A DNA stretch of 64,000 bases, from positions 33,596,501-33,660,500 of the forward strand of contig CM060070.1 of assembly GCA_030533445.1 (NCBI GenBank). Reading direction: 5' to 3'. A program made the position numbers and the translations under genes. The notes below the pieces were generated by a model. That model ran no database searches. It was given only the letters and a program-made list of their open reading frames with translations, and had not been told where the DNA came from. Each line of letters begins with the position of its first letter. Positions within the stretch are counted from its first letter, which is position 1. Origin of the DNA: Cyprinodon diabolis. Its lineage: Eukaryota; Chordata; Actinopteri; Cyprinodontiformes; Cyprinodontidae. Shown piece by piece: positions 33,176 through 44,000 of this stretch.

Positions 33176-33520
33176 GATCTCAAACATTAAATAACTCTAG
33201 CTAATTTATATGCAAGTTGGATAAAGAGAAAGCTGACCAGATTTACAGAGAGATGCTGAATAGAAAAGACCTGGTTGTAGAAAAGATCAGATGCTTTACA
33301 ACTGTCATGCTAAATATTTATTCTACAATAGAAACGATAATTCCAGGTCCATTGAGTACCACATGATGGCGGCAAAGATTCCAGTAGAATCAGAGTATTG
33401 ACAGACAAGCATCAAAGAGCTGGAGAAGACCTGGAAAAGAAACAAAGACCCTAAAATGTGTGAAAAAATCTGGGAGATTCTGACCAAAGACAGAATCAAT
33501 GAATATTAATGAGATCTCAA
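33176..33520 (+). pseudogene. ifit: IFIT relic, 3' end only
   Basis: Closely matches codons of IFIT copy 1 exon 2 from about 10130 to 10444: AACTCTAGCTAATTTATATG, then the equivalents of the 'EKADQIYREMLNRKDL' and 'YHMMAAKIPVESEY' stretches. It has small deletions, and TGA replaces the CGA codon at the ESEYRQTS position. Everything upstream is missing. The downstream DNA to about 34500 is homologous to the 3' flank of copy 1. It is a truncated, dead copy and too short to be useful as a protein. Confidence 0.85.
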
Positions 33521-34734
33521 AGAAAGATTCTACAGAGTTCTGGTTCTGGAGAGTTCTGCCCCAGGCTCATTCATTATAAAGACCTGTTTATCACATCAGA
33601 ATATAATTAAAAGTAAGCTCATTGCTGGTTTATAAGGATTTATTTTTTCCAAAAGCCAATTTATTGTAAAGAAAACACATAATCTAATTTACTGAATAAG
33701 GATGTAGATGCTAACCACACTTTTTAGATAATTTAGGATGTTGAAATTCATTCAGCATCATAATTGAATTCATAATTCTTAATCACTTTTATTTATTGAA
33801 TAACATGATTAAAAGTTTAATGAGATAATTTTTTATATAAATTCAGAAATTCATTAATGGGGGGGCCTTAGTGAACATGGCTTATGACCTTAAGTTTAGC
33901 TTAGGAATAGTCAATGTTTGTTAAATTATATTAAATCTTTTTATGCTTTTCTGTTTTTTCATAAAGAAAACAGAACTATTCCCTTAAAAATATAATTTTA
34001 TATGATTTATTTAAAAAATAATTTTGCATTTCTAACATAATTGTTTGCATTCTCATGATTTGTTGTGAAATATCTGTAATTCAATACATTTTAAAATGAT
34101 AAAAAAAATTAAATACCATTTCATTTTTACAGTGTTGATGTCTCTGAGTTTACTTCAGATTTAATTTGTTAGTTGCATTTTAAGTTATTTTTACTTCTTA
34201 TCTTTTCCTGTTTGGCGAGAACAGTTCTTCATTTGTTTAGATGTAAAAAAGTAGAGTCAATTTTAAATCTATGTTAAAAAAAAACAGGCTCATTATTATT
34301 TGCAGTGAGACTGGAATCGGCTTATAGAAACACACACAAAAAACAGCTTTTGGCTTAAGTTTATGATAAAAGTAATAAAGCTTGTTTGTGATTCTTGACC
34401 TTTGACCTTATCTGGACATTTGATTTGGAGCTTTGGACATTAAGTATAAGAAGCCCTGATGTATCTAAAAGTTAGAAGTGGGTAGAGAACCCAAAAAATT
34501 TAACTCAATTAAGAGAAGCGCTACTTATAATTGCTCATTTTTTCACTCTAGTAAAAGTAAAATGTAGTGATCCAAGAAATTACTCAAGTAAAGAGTAGGC
34601 TATTTGGTAAAAACTTTCTGAAGGTTTTGTTGGATATTAACATCTGATTTAACGTTTAGAAATGATGAAGACAGATTTTATTAAGTTCTGAAATTATAAA
34701 GACTGAAATGTATAAAGAATACAAACAAATGTCA

Positions 34735-34783
<49 letters not shown>

Positions 34784-35640
34784 CACCTATTAACTGATTA
34801 AATAAAAAATATGACAACCATTAACTGATTAAATAAAAAATGTTCACATATATCACATATGTATAAATAGTAAGTTGCAAGCACAAAACATTAGTTAGCG
34901 ATGCATGTCGATGAAAATTTTTTTACATGAAAGAGCGTATGGACATGGATTCAAAATAACATCAAAGTGCATGTATAGGTTATGTTACTAAAATTAAGGC
35001 TTTGTGAAATGACAATGCAGTGAACTTTGGCAACATTGCCACACAGAGCTCTGTCAGAGTTTTACACAAAGCAGATCTGTGCTGAAGCATGTTGGTCTTT
35101 CTGCCTTGATCAGTGATTGGACACAACCACTTCAAATGCACTGGCTGTCTGAAAAGAAGGAAGGACATTATTATCATATTAGGAAAACACCTGTTGTCTG
35201 ATTACCAGTCCATGCCTGATTACAATAAACGATAAACATGAGGGCCGTGAAGTAAACAACTGATGACCCTCTAGTCGTTACTCCAACTTGTCATATGATT
35301 TTTATTAATTAACTTCAAAGGCAGTAAAATGCCCTTCCATGTTTTAGATTCCTGTTATATTTTCTGGATGAAATGTTCATAGCCTTTTTGTTTATAGCAG
35401 TAGTTTAACAGAGGCAGGGCGTATTCATAATGAGTTAGATGCTGTTAGAGAGTTTTATCATCATTATTACTAAAGAGATAAACATTATGCTGACAGAACT
35501 GTTCCTGTTTCCACACTGGGACAGACTGGGTTCAGTCACACCTGCTCTGTTTAAGGTGAATAAAGGAGATATTAGTGCTGAAAATATCATTCAACTGTTT
35601 CACCTCATCAGTTTAATGATAAACAAATAAAACCCGCTTT
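33521..35640. other. Flanks of lost and present IFIT copies, no gene
   Basis: 33521-34500 parallels the 3' flank of copy 1. 34500-34740 parallels the 5' flank of copies 1 and 2 (AGTAAAAGTAAAATGTAGT region). A (TA)n run spans 34737-34781, followed by two 33-bp repeats containing TTAACTGATTAAATAAAAAA. 34860-35640 holds no recognised feature. Confidence 0.55.
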
Positions 35641-35694
35641 GAAAGCAAACGCTCTGATTAATCATGTGATGGCAGGAACACCTCATTGGTCAAT

Positions 35695-35725
35695 AGTTTC
35701 GTTTCGGTACCGAGTTTCGTTTCCC
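35695..35725. promoter_or_regulatory. Two IRF-type motifs upstream of IFIT copy 3
   Basis: AGTTTCGTTTC occurs at 35695-35705 and again at 35713-35723. On the other strand each contains AAACGAAA, matching the IRF core AANNGAAA. An ATTGGTCA box precedes them. They are now about 2.96 kb from exon 1 because of the 35775-38577 insertion. Confidence 0.55.
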
Positions 35726-35774
35726 AGGAAAGCACAAGTAAAAAGTCACCGCTCTAATAAACGCTGAACCCATA

Positions 35775-38577
35775 TGGCAGGCCATTTCGGCATTTTTTAC
35801 CTTGACTGAATATATATTTCAGATGTCTCAAATGCATTTCTTCCTAGTCAAAATTACCATCTCAGATATCTAAAATAACATGCCTCCTATCTAAAATATA
35901 CACAGATGACATCACGTTTCCCATTCATGTGTATTGGGATTTTTCTTCCAGATATCTAAAATAACATTCTTCCTAAAATAAACATTCTTTTTATCTAAAT
36001 TCCGTAAAAATTCAAAAAATATCCACTGGACTTGGTTTTCAAGATTTGAAGACGTTTCGCCACCTCTCCAGGAAGCTTTCTCAATGCAAATGTCTGGATC
36101 CGCAGTGAGTTTGAGTCTTATATGGACAAGGCCTTGTATTGCTTGGAAACATGCAAATGGTAACCGATGAATGGGTCGTTTAGATCCATCGTTAGCCTGT
36201 AATATCTGAACCTGTCTATGATTCTAGGGGTCGGTCGTTAAAGGGGGGATTGCCATTAAGGGGGGGATTGTCTCCTGTAATATCTGAACCTGTCTATGAT
36301 TCTAGGGGTCGGTCGTTAAAGGGGGGATTGCCATTAAGGGGGGGATTGTCTCCTGTAATACCTGAAACCTGTCTATGATTGTTAAGGGTCGGTTTTTTAA
36401 GGAGGTATTGTTCACCGGCTGGAGCGGGTAGGTCCCTCGTTCCTCTGTGATGGGGTGGGGGGTTTGGTGATATCTGGAAGGGATCATGTCTATGATTGAA
36501 TTGTATGTTTTTGGAAGCTGGAATCTGAGTCCACCACCTCTGTTTAAAGTTGGTTTTTCTCTCTTAACATAGATGGCTTCCTTCACGCCCCTCTCAAACC
36601 ACCTATTTTCTTTATCCAGAATATGGACATTCTGGTCCTCAAAAGAATGTCCTTTGTCCACAAGGTGTAGGTGTACTGCGGAGTCTTGTCCAGAGGCGGC
36701 CGCTCTTCTGTGTTGGGCCATGCGTCTGTGGAGAGGTTGTTTGGTTTCTCCAATATAAAGATCAGAGCATTCCTCGCTGCACTGAACAGCATATACCACT
36801 CTGCTCATATTCGGTCTGGGGGTTTTATCTTTAGGATGCACTAGCCTCTGTTTAAGGGTTTGGTTTGGCTTGAAATGTTCTGGGATCTTGTGTTTGGAGA
36901 AAATCCTCTTGAGCTTTTCAGACACTCCAGCAACATAAGGGATTGTGATGTTTTTGCGTTTAATTTTCCCATCGCTGTCTTCTGTTGCGAGTCTTTTGGA
37001 TTTCCTTGCTGATTTGATAAAAGCCCAGTATTTATCTAAAATGAATTCTGACGAGGATGAATTCTAATTTCAGATCTATATAAAAGAGTTACTGCTAGTC
37101 AAATTTACTATTTTGGATATCAAAAATGAATATAATATTACAAATATCCAGAAATTCAATTCTTGACATATAAAATATATTTATGCTAGTACAAATATTA
37201 TTAGAGATATCAACTACTTATTTTATGACTTGTTAAATTAGAATTCCAGATATCTCAATTATAATAATGCCTATCAAAATTTTAGTTTAAGATACTTTCA
37301 AAAGAATAATTAACATAAAATCGGCAGGCTGACTAGTCACATTTCTATTATAGATAGCTCTAAAGCATTCTACCTAGTCAGAACTGTATTGTAGATATCA
37401 TTAATTACATTTCTACCCGTACAAATTATTACTCTGGAAGAACTACAATTCAGATATCTACAAATCTTTACTTATTTTAAGTGGCCGATTAATATATATT
37501 TGTTTGTATTTCAGATATCTTTATTTTAGATATTCCTCCTATCTAAAATAAACATCTCAGATAACTGAAATGTTATTCTTACAAGGAAAAATGACGTCAC
37601 TTTCCCCATGCATGTGTATTGGGTCGTTAATTTCAGATATCAAAATTACATTACTCCTATCAGAAATACACATTACAAATGAAATACACATACACAAATG
37701 CATTTAGACCTCCATGATCCATTTGTCACTGGTCATATTTTTTTATTTCAAAAATGCTTTAGTGCAATCTATAATGGAAATGTAACTAGTCAGCCTGCCT
37801 ATTTTGTCTTAAAGTGGAGCCTCTTTATTCTTTTAATGTTAGTCAAAATATGTTTTTAAGTATCTAAAACTTTATTTTGGATAGACTTTATTAAAATTAA
37901 GATATCTGAAATTCTAATTTAACTAGTCATATATAAATAGTTGATGTCTGTAATTATATTTCTACCAGTAGAAATATATTTTAGATGACAAGAATCAGAT
38001 TTCTGGATATCTGTAACAGATAACATTACAGTTCTAATGTTATATTCATTTTTGATATCTGAAATAGTAATTTTGACTAGCAGTAACTCTAATATGGAGA
38101 TCTGAAACTAGAATTCATCTTCGTCAGAATCCTTTTTTAGATAGGAAGAATGTTATTTTAGATATCTGGTAGTAAAATCCCAACACACATGAATGGGAAA
38201 TGTGATGTCATCTGTACTAGTAAGAATTACATTTCAGATATCTGAAACATATATTTTAGATAGGAAGAATGTTATTTTAGATATCTGAAATGTTAATTTT
38301 GACTAGGAAGAAAGAAAATATTCAGTCAAGCTAATAGATTTCAAAAGGGCCACTTAAAATGAGCAAAGATTTCTATGTATTTGAAAGTTTATTCTTACAA
38401 GTACAATTTTTGGCAGCGTGAAATGTAATTTTTGCTAGCAAAAATGTAATTTTTGATATACATGTACATTTCTGGCCAGTAGGAATGTAGTTTTGACAAG
38501 GAAGAATCTTATTTTAGAGATCAACTAATGGAACAATAGAGGACAGCGCTTCTAATAAATGTCAAAACGGCCTGCCA
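35775..38577. mobile_element. 2.8-kb palindromic element with inverted TGGCAGGCC ends
   Basis: Ends TGGCAGGCC and GGCCTGCCA with TA on both outer sides (35773-35774, 38578-38579). The interior is a long imperfect palindrome packed with AGATATCT-centred motifs (for example TTCAGATATCTGAAA-like blocks at about 35870, 37510, 37630, 38160, 38240, 38280). A Penelope-like fragment is nested inside. It has no transposase ORF. A TA target and no coding capacity would fit a Tc1/mariner-type MITE, but the superfamily is uncertain. Confidence 0.65.
36018..37027 (-). mobile_element. Penelope-like element 3' fragment with GIY-YIG endonuclease
   Basis: The minus-strand frame 36925-36302 encodes the C-terminal endonuclease of Penelope-like elements: VVYAVQCSEECSDLYIGETK (a GIY-YIG variant) followed by RRMAQHRR and a conserved Glu in ERGVKEAIYVKREKP. 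The 3' region at 36018-36301 includes the tail CACTGGACTTGGTTTTCAAG and an about 90-bp tandem duplication with GGGTCGGTCGTTAAAGGGG. Reverse transcriptase is absent (5'-truncated). It splits the left arm of the surrounding palindrome. Confidence 0.85.
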
Positions 38578-38683
38578 TAGCCGCGCGAGCTGCGGAGTAG
38601 CAGTCTGCACGTCTGCATCTCAGCGACCGTCAGAAACTCCAGAACGACCAAAAAGCTTCATAGGAACAGAAGGCAGCGGGAAG

Positions 38684-38688
38684 ATGAG
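38684..38688 (+). CDS. ifit: IFIT copy 3, coding part of exon 1 (ATG AG)
   Basis: ATGAG followed by GTGAGA at 38689. Joined to the acceptor AG at 43999-44000 it gives M-S-S-A-Q-S-L-E-N and the exon 2 frame. The upstream DNA is GC-rich and unlike copies 1, 2 and 4. The same ATG-AG split at a GT site makes this the best first exon, but a nearer exon cannot be excluded. Confidence 0.65.
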
Positions 38689-39074
38689 GTGAGATCAGAG
38701 CTGTACAAACAAGATTTTTATTAGTCTGATTGTACTTTTTCTTCATCTGTTTTCTCTTTACTTTATCATGGTTCAGTATGTGAAAGGCGATTAAAGTGTC
38801 TATTTTTAATTTTTACCTCGGTACAATTTTCCCCAGGTAGATGTCAGGTTATATAATATTTTAATTGTCTGACAGAAGCCCAGCGAAAGTGGGTTTTAGC
38901 CAGCATTCCGTCAGCAGCATGATGTAACACAAGTCTCATAGCTCCAGCTGCTGCATGGACATTTCCTGGTATGCTTTTATTTTGGCGGGTTGCATCCTTT
39001 AAATTCCGGCTCTCTTATCTTAGTTTCTGCAACTTATTAAATTCATTTCATTTTGATGGACCTATAGTTACCCG

Positions 39075-39360
39075 ACCCGAACGCTTTCATAATAGGGTGA
39101 CCAGACATCCCCCTTTTCCCGGACATACCCTACTTTTCATGCCTAAAAAATGTCCGGGAAGATTTTAAAATCGTCCGAGATTTTGATTGACTACATTGCA
39201 GCAGAACCGAGCCGTCAGCACCGCAGTGAAGTTGGTTTGAAGCTGGATAATTAATCTCCGCGGAGTCAGCTGGATTTAACAAACAGTCGATCCGTGTCGG
39301 CCAGCGTCTCTCAGCTGCTCCCTCCTCCCACACGCGGTGGTGCATTTAGGGACCGTCAAC
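39075..39360. mobile_element. Possible hAT-type MITE fragment
   Basis: TAGGGTGACCAGACATCCCC and the following 'CCGGACAT' region have the look of a common vertebrate hAT end. The second end was not identified. Confidence 0.35.
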
Positions 39361-39679
39361 AAACCAAGAACTCTTAGGAAACATAAATCAATAAATTCCT
39401 TATCTTAGGACCAGCTAAGACCAAACTAATATAAAATCATGCCAATAGATAACATACATATGTAAGGCACACTTGCTTTTATGCAATTTTAAGCTATTTT
39501 CAATTTTTAAGATATTTTTAAAGGCAAAATTTGGGACTTTTCTTCAATAGCTTCCAGGTAATGTGACCCACTGACTCCAAATCTACGTCGAATTGTTCTT
39601 CTACTTTAGCCTGATGAGGCACACTCATTTTTATTCCATTTCAAGCCTTTGTATATTTTTGCCTTCGCTGACTGAGTTT

Positions 39680-39885
39680 CAAGGAGACGGAAAAGGCAAC
39701 TGTAAAAGGCAGCTCCATCCAGGAAACACACAGCCAGGCAGACGAGCTCTGAGCCAACTTTTATGTCAGAGGATGAAGAGAGCACATCCAGCCAGTCACA
39801 GAGAAACAGGACTACACTGTAAAACAGGCACAACTTCAACATCTATAAACAAAGGTGTTGATTGCAGCTGCACAGCTTTCCCCAT
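39680..39885 (-). mobile_element. L2 3'-region fragment
   Basis: Matches 3480-3715 inside the L2 element (CCAGGAAACACACAGCCAGG and onward) with substitutions and small deletions. Confidence 0.7.
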
Positions 39886-40101
39886 AAGTGGCTACTGCCT
39901 CGCCCTACCTACTTCTCACTTCATTTGCGTGAACCTCCAGAGGGTCGGCCATATTTAGCCCCATTTGAAAGCAATAAGGTATGAGTGTGAGTGGTTTATG
40001 AGGCCTTCCATAGAAAGTGAGGACCTGTTTCCCGCTGAAGCAGCAGGTGCAGCACCAAATTGTGGTCGGCATGGAGAACGGGACATGACTTCTGCATATG
40101 C

Positions 40102-40759
40102 TGTAGAAGCAGTTTTATTGTCTTATATCAGAATCAGAATATATCCTACAACATGGCCCTATACTTAGGTCAGTTTTGAGTCTTAGTAACAGCATGGTCT
40201 CCAAGGCTGCATTCTTTGAGGGTCGGTGTGACTTTGACGCAGACCAGCCCACGTGAATTCCAGTAAGCTTTCAACATGATATCCCTGTGCATGTGCAGTT
40301 ACGTAATGCGACGTGGAAACTATTAATGCCGGTTCAGACGGACTGAAGGTTGGGGGAATTAACTGAGATGTGACAATGCATTGCTGAATGTATGAAGTTT
40401 TTAAGACAGCTGTCTTAATTAAAAACTTAATTCCCCCAACCTTCAGTCCATCTCAACCGGCATTTATAGTTTCCACATCGCATTACGTAACTGCACATGC
40501 ACAGGGATATCATGTCGAAAGCTTACTAGAATTCACGTGGGCTGGTCTGCGTCAAAGTCACTCCGACCCTCAAAGAATGTTTATACGGTTGTTCTCTGTT
40601 TTTGCCAAACCCCCTCATGCAGCCTTGGAGACCATGCTGTTACTTAGACTCTAAACTGACCTTTAAGTTTTGTTGCTAAGTAAGTATAGGGCCATGTAGT
40701 AGGATATATTCTGATTCTGATTTCTTATTGTGATATAAGACCATAAAAATGCTTTTACA
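40102..40759. mobile_element. 658-bp palindromic MITE, TSD ATGC
   Basis: Two arms of about 280-300 bp in inverted orientation around a short centre near 40370-40400. Ends TGTAGAAGCAGTTTTATTG and CATAAAAATGCTTTTACA. ATGC occurs on both sides (40098-40101, 40760-40763). The paralogous intron of copy 1 at 1935-1960 has the uninterrupted empty site GCATATGCATTTTAT. No ORF of note. Confidence 0.9.
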
Positions 40760-41811
40760 ATGCATTTTATACATTTACTGAGGAGAGAAACACCTTACCA
40801 ACAAATATCACTTCAAATAGGCTTTATGAATCATTTTGTTAAAGTTAGAAGTGTTATGAAAAGTTATTACAGTTTGTCACTAATAAAGTCACAACTGAAA
40901 ACTCTCAAATGTGCATCAAATTAAATGTTTCCTGGCATCTAATAAAGTAGCCTTTATATGATCATTTATCCTTACAGGGTGCAAAGGTTAAACTCAACAG
41001 CACAGATTGATTCAACTGTTCATGCAGCAGTATTAATGCACATTAGGTGTGTGCAGGACCGTAGCAAGAGTTTAGAAATTACTGAGGTCCACTGAACTTT
41101 TTATAAAAGAAAATAAATATAAAAACAAGTACTTTATTAACTAATACACATATTTTATAGGTAAACTTTATTAAAAGATGGAATAATTTAATGAATAGAA
41201 TTATTAACTGTTATCAAAACCAAACATCTTCAACATCTGTACAACTTCTAAAAACTCATCTGAATTTACAGACGCTGCTGTAGATAGAAAATCCTTTTTA
41301 ATTAGGACAATAAAATAAGATGAAATTGGGGCAGTTTCTTATATCTTTGTTGCTTTTTTATTCACTACTTTGGGAGACATTTCTATGCTGCCACCTGTAG
41401 CCCAACCACAGAACTGCAGCCCTCACTCTTCTTATTCTTGTAGCTCAAGTGTGTAGAAAACAAGGATTTTTTTTATTTACTCTATTTTTTTTTTACCTTT
41501 GTCGCCTGACGTGGGGTCGCTATTGTTTTCAGTGTTGAGCTTAATGCTGGACCCTTCTGAGTGTCCACAAAATCCACCTGGAATATAACGCTTGGATTGT
41601 TTTCTAGATTGGACCCATTCAAAGTGGATATGCTTGACGTCAAATTTGCAGAAACAGTAATCGTTTTGGGTTACATAAAGTATATTTAATTTCATCTTTT
41701 GCATATAAACACTTCTTTTGATTATCTGTTTTTTCTCTTTGATTATTTGTATTGCCTCGAAAATGCAGCTTTCTTTTTCGTCATGCATAGCAACATGTAT
41801 TAACCTGACTC

Positions 41812-42420
41812 CGCCAGATGGATTTGCTCCGCATATCCATCTGGAAACCTTCCGTTGAAGTAATTTTGGGAAGGGGCGAAAATACTGGTTAGCTGATTGG
41901 CCTATGTTGGTGATAGACGGGCCAAATAAACCAATCAGATCAACGAAGCATATGATGTACTAACAGAGCGACGACGAAAACACAACCACAAGCCAGGCTA
42001 CTCTTGCCGAAACCAGTCGGGAGAAGAGCAAAAACATCTTTTCCTCTGAGAAAAGCCTCCAGAGCAGTGTTTTGCTCTTCTTTCAGTGAAGAAATACTCT
42101 GTAATTCCGATAAAATTTTCTCGATAGCTACGCTAACACTAGTTTCATCGGCTGAAGCCGCCATGTTCTTTAGACTGAACTGTCGCGCTTCTTTTTGCGT
42201 CACACCTCAACCCGCCTCAAAGCCAACGCTGATTGGACGTTCGTTTGGTGAACGGCTCCAAATTTTCTTTAACGGAGAGTAGCCAGACTGATCCCAAATC
42301 TCATTGTATCCCCCAAATCTCATTGTATCTGTCACAGAATATAATGACAATAAAGGCTTTTTGACTTTTGACTTTGAGTGAAACCTTGAAAGCTCGCGAG
42401 ATCAGGATGGTCTCACGAGG
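41812..42420 (-). mobile_element. Repeat carrying a RecQ-like helicase N-terminal fragment
   Basis: A minus-strand frame at 42203-41940 reads MTQKEARQFSLKNMAASADE, later SLKEEQNTALEAFLRGKDVF, then ALLPTGFGKSS. 'Q..AL.AFL.GKDVFALLPTGFGKS' is the motif 0/Walker A block of RecQ/DEAD-class helicases, truncated just after the Walker A lysine. The flanks (CTGACTCCGCCAGATGGAT at 41817 and GATGGTCTCACGAGGCTA at 42406) look like mobile-element ends, but I could not prove an inverted pair or TSD. Probably a MITE that contains a captured exon. Confidence 0.5.
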
Positions 42421-44000
42421 CTAAACATGTATAGCATGGGACGGAAATGTGCTACATAAATAAACTTGCTGTGTCTTACAAAGAGCCTAGAAGTTAATTA
42501 AGAGAGGTCTTTGTTGGGCGTTTATAGTGAAAAAGACTATTAAATGGCTAGCGCCATCCGTCCGTCTATCCAGCCATCTTCTCATCAACTCTGAGCAGCT
42601 CCTCTGTTCTTGCTTAAGAATAGCATCCCCACAGGATGATGCTGCCACCACAGGGATGGCATGATTAGTTTTTAGTAATTGTTAGTTCCCACTACATAAA
42701 TGTCCTGAGTTCACAAAAAAAGGGATTAAAGTAAGAGGGTGGGGGAACAAAGGCATTTGCAATAAGTGATTGTGTTGTGGGTGAAGTACAAAAATGGGAA
42801 GTGAACTGATTCTGCTCCATTGATATGAACAAATAATGGGTGATACAACCAGAATTTGAGTGTCTGCAAAGAAAGATAAAGTTCTAACCAATCAACATGG
42901 AAGAAACATTTAAAATTATTTAAAAGTCAATCATAACAATAAATAATGTACATTGCATGTAAAATGAGTATACATGTTACAAACAAAAGTAAAAACTGTG
43001 CTGGTAGACGTGTGCAAACATGCAGCATTGTGCAAGAAGAACAGCAAACACATGTATTATGCAAACTTCTACACAGCAAAAAAAAAACAAATACAAAGAA
43101 AATGCTGCCATTTAAAAATGCAGAAACCCCTGAAATTAGAAGCCAAATCCAACAGTCAACAAAAACATCTATAGGAAATGTTGTCTTTTTCTGCTCCTAC
43201 ACCTGCCTTTGAAACACTAAATATAGATGAAACAGCTGGACCTGCTTTCAGGTTTCATAAGTCGCTTAGCAGTTGCTATTTACATTTGTTCATCAGAATG
43301 TTTGACAGTCCTGAAGGCACACGCAGAAGAAAGTTTGAGCACATAAATCACTTTGAACATTATATAAAAATGTCGTTTGGGTGAAAATATGTTTGGATGT
43401 CTTATAATACACTAAATTCTTTTGAAGATTAGTTTATATGTTTTTTCCATGAGGGTCAGAGCTCCTTCTTTCACCTGTTTGCTGTTTCTCCTGGTTTAGA
43501 CTGAAACCTAGAAGATGAAAACCCTCCTTCTCCTTACAGCTTTGTTCCACTCTGTGTTGGTTTGTCAAATGAAATACACAGAAAACTTTAATTATTTTGC
43601 TTTCAACATGAGTCTAGAGCTGATGAAGAATTTTTTTAATCTCTGGAACATTTTACAATCAGTATCAAGCTTTGTTTTGATTCCAAAAGACTTTTCAGCC
43701 AAAGCACAATTTTACCTGATTGCTGATTTCAAATATCATGACATCAGCGGATTGTACAGAAAATCTTCTAATCATAAAACCATGTGACTAAAAACCTGGA
43801 GCAGGACAGACCTTCTCACAGGATCAGAGCTTCAGATGCTGGAAATGACAGAAATAACCAAAAGCTACATTAAATAAAAGCCTGGATGTTCCAGGAACAA
43901 TGAAACTAATGTATTTACTACATTTCTTTTCTTGTTACCCACAATATGTGACAGTTCTGCAGCTGCAGGTTAATATCTGTCATCTTTATTGTCTCATCAG
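42421..44000 (+). other. IFIT copy 3 intron, last part
   Basis: No gene can be supported. A 90-codon frame at 43515-43787 opens MKTLLLLTALFHSVLVCQ, which resembles a signal peptide, but nothing recognisable follows. The 3' splice site TTGTCTCATCAG ends at 44000. Confidence 0.5.

Noticed and set aside
34737..34860. Regularly spaced repeats considered as an array
   Set aside because: A TA run plus just two 33-bp direct repeats; not CRISPR-like and not expected in an animal genome.
41477..41788. 103-codon minus-strand frame, Lys-rich
   Set aside because: No recognisable motif, low-complexity composition, and no paralogous conservation.
43515..43787. Short ORF with a signal-peptide-like start (MKTLLLLTALFHSVLVCQ)
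   Set aside because: Only the first 18 residues look meaningful; no cysteine pattern or domain follows and no splice partner is visible. Listed only as a curiosity in the intron.
43900..44000. In-frame N-terminal extension of the IFIT copy 3 exon (MKLMYLLHFFSCY...)
   Set aside because: The frame is open by chance across the intron end. The acceptor TCATCAG at 44000 and the shared M-S-S start in the paralogues make it intronic.
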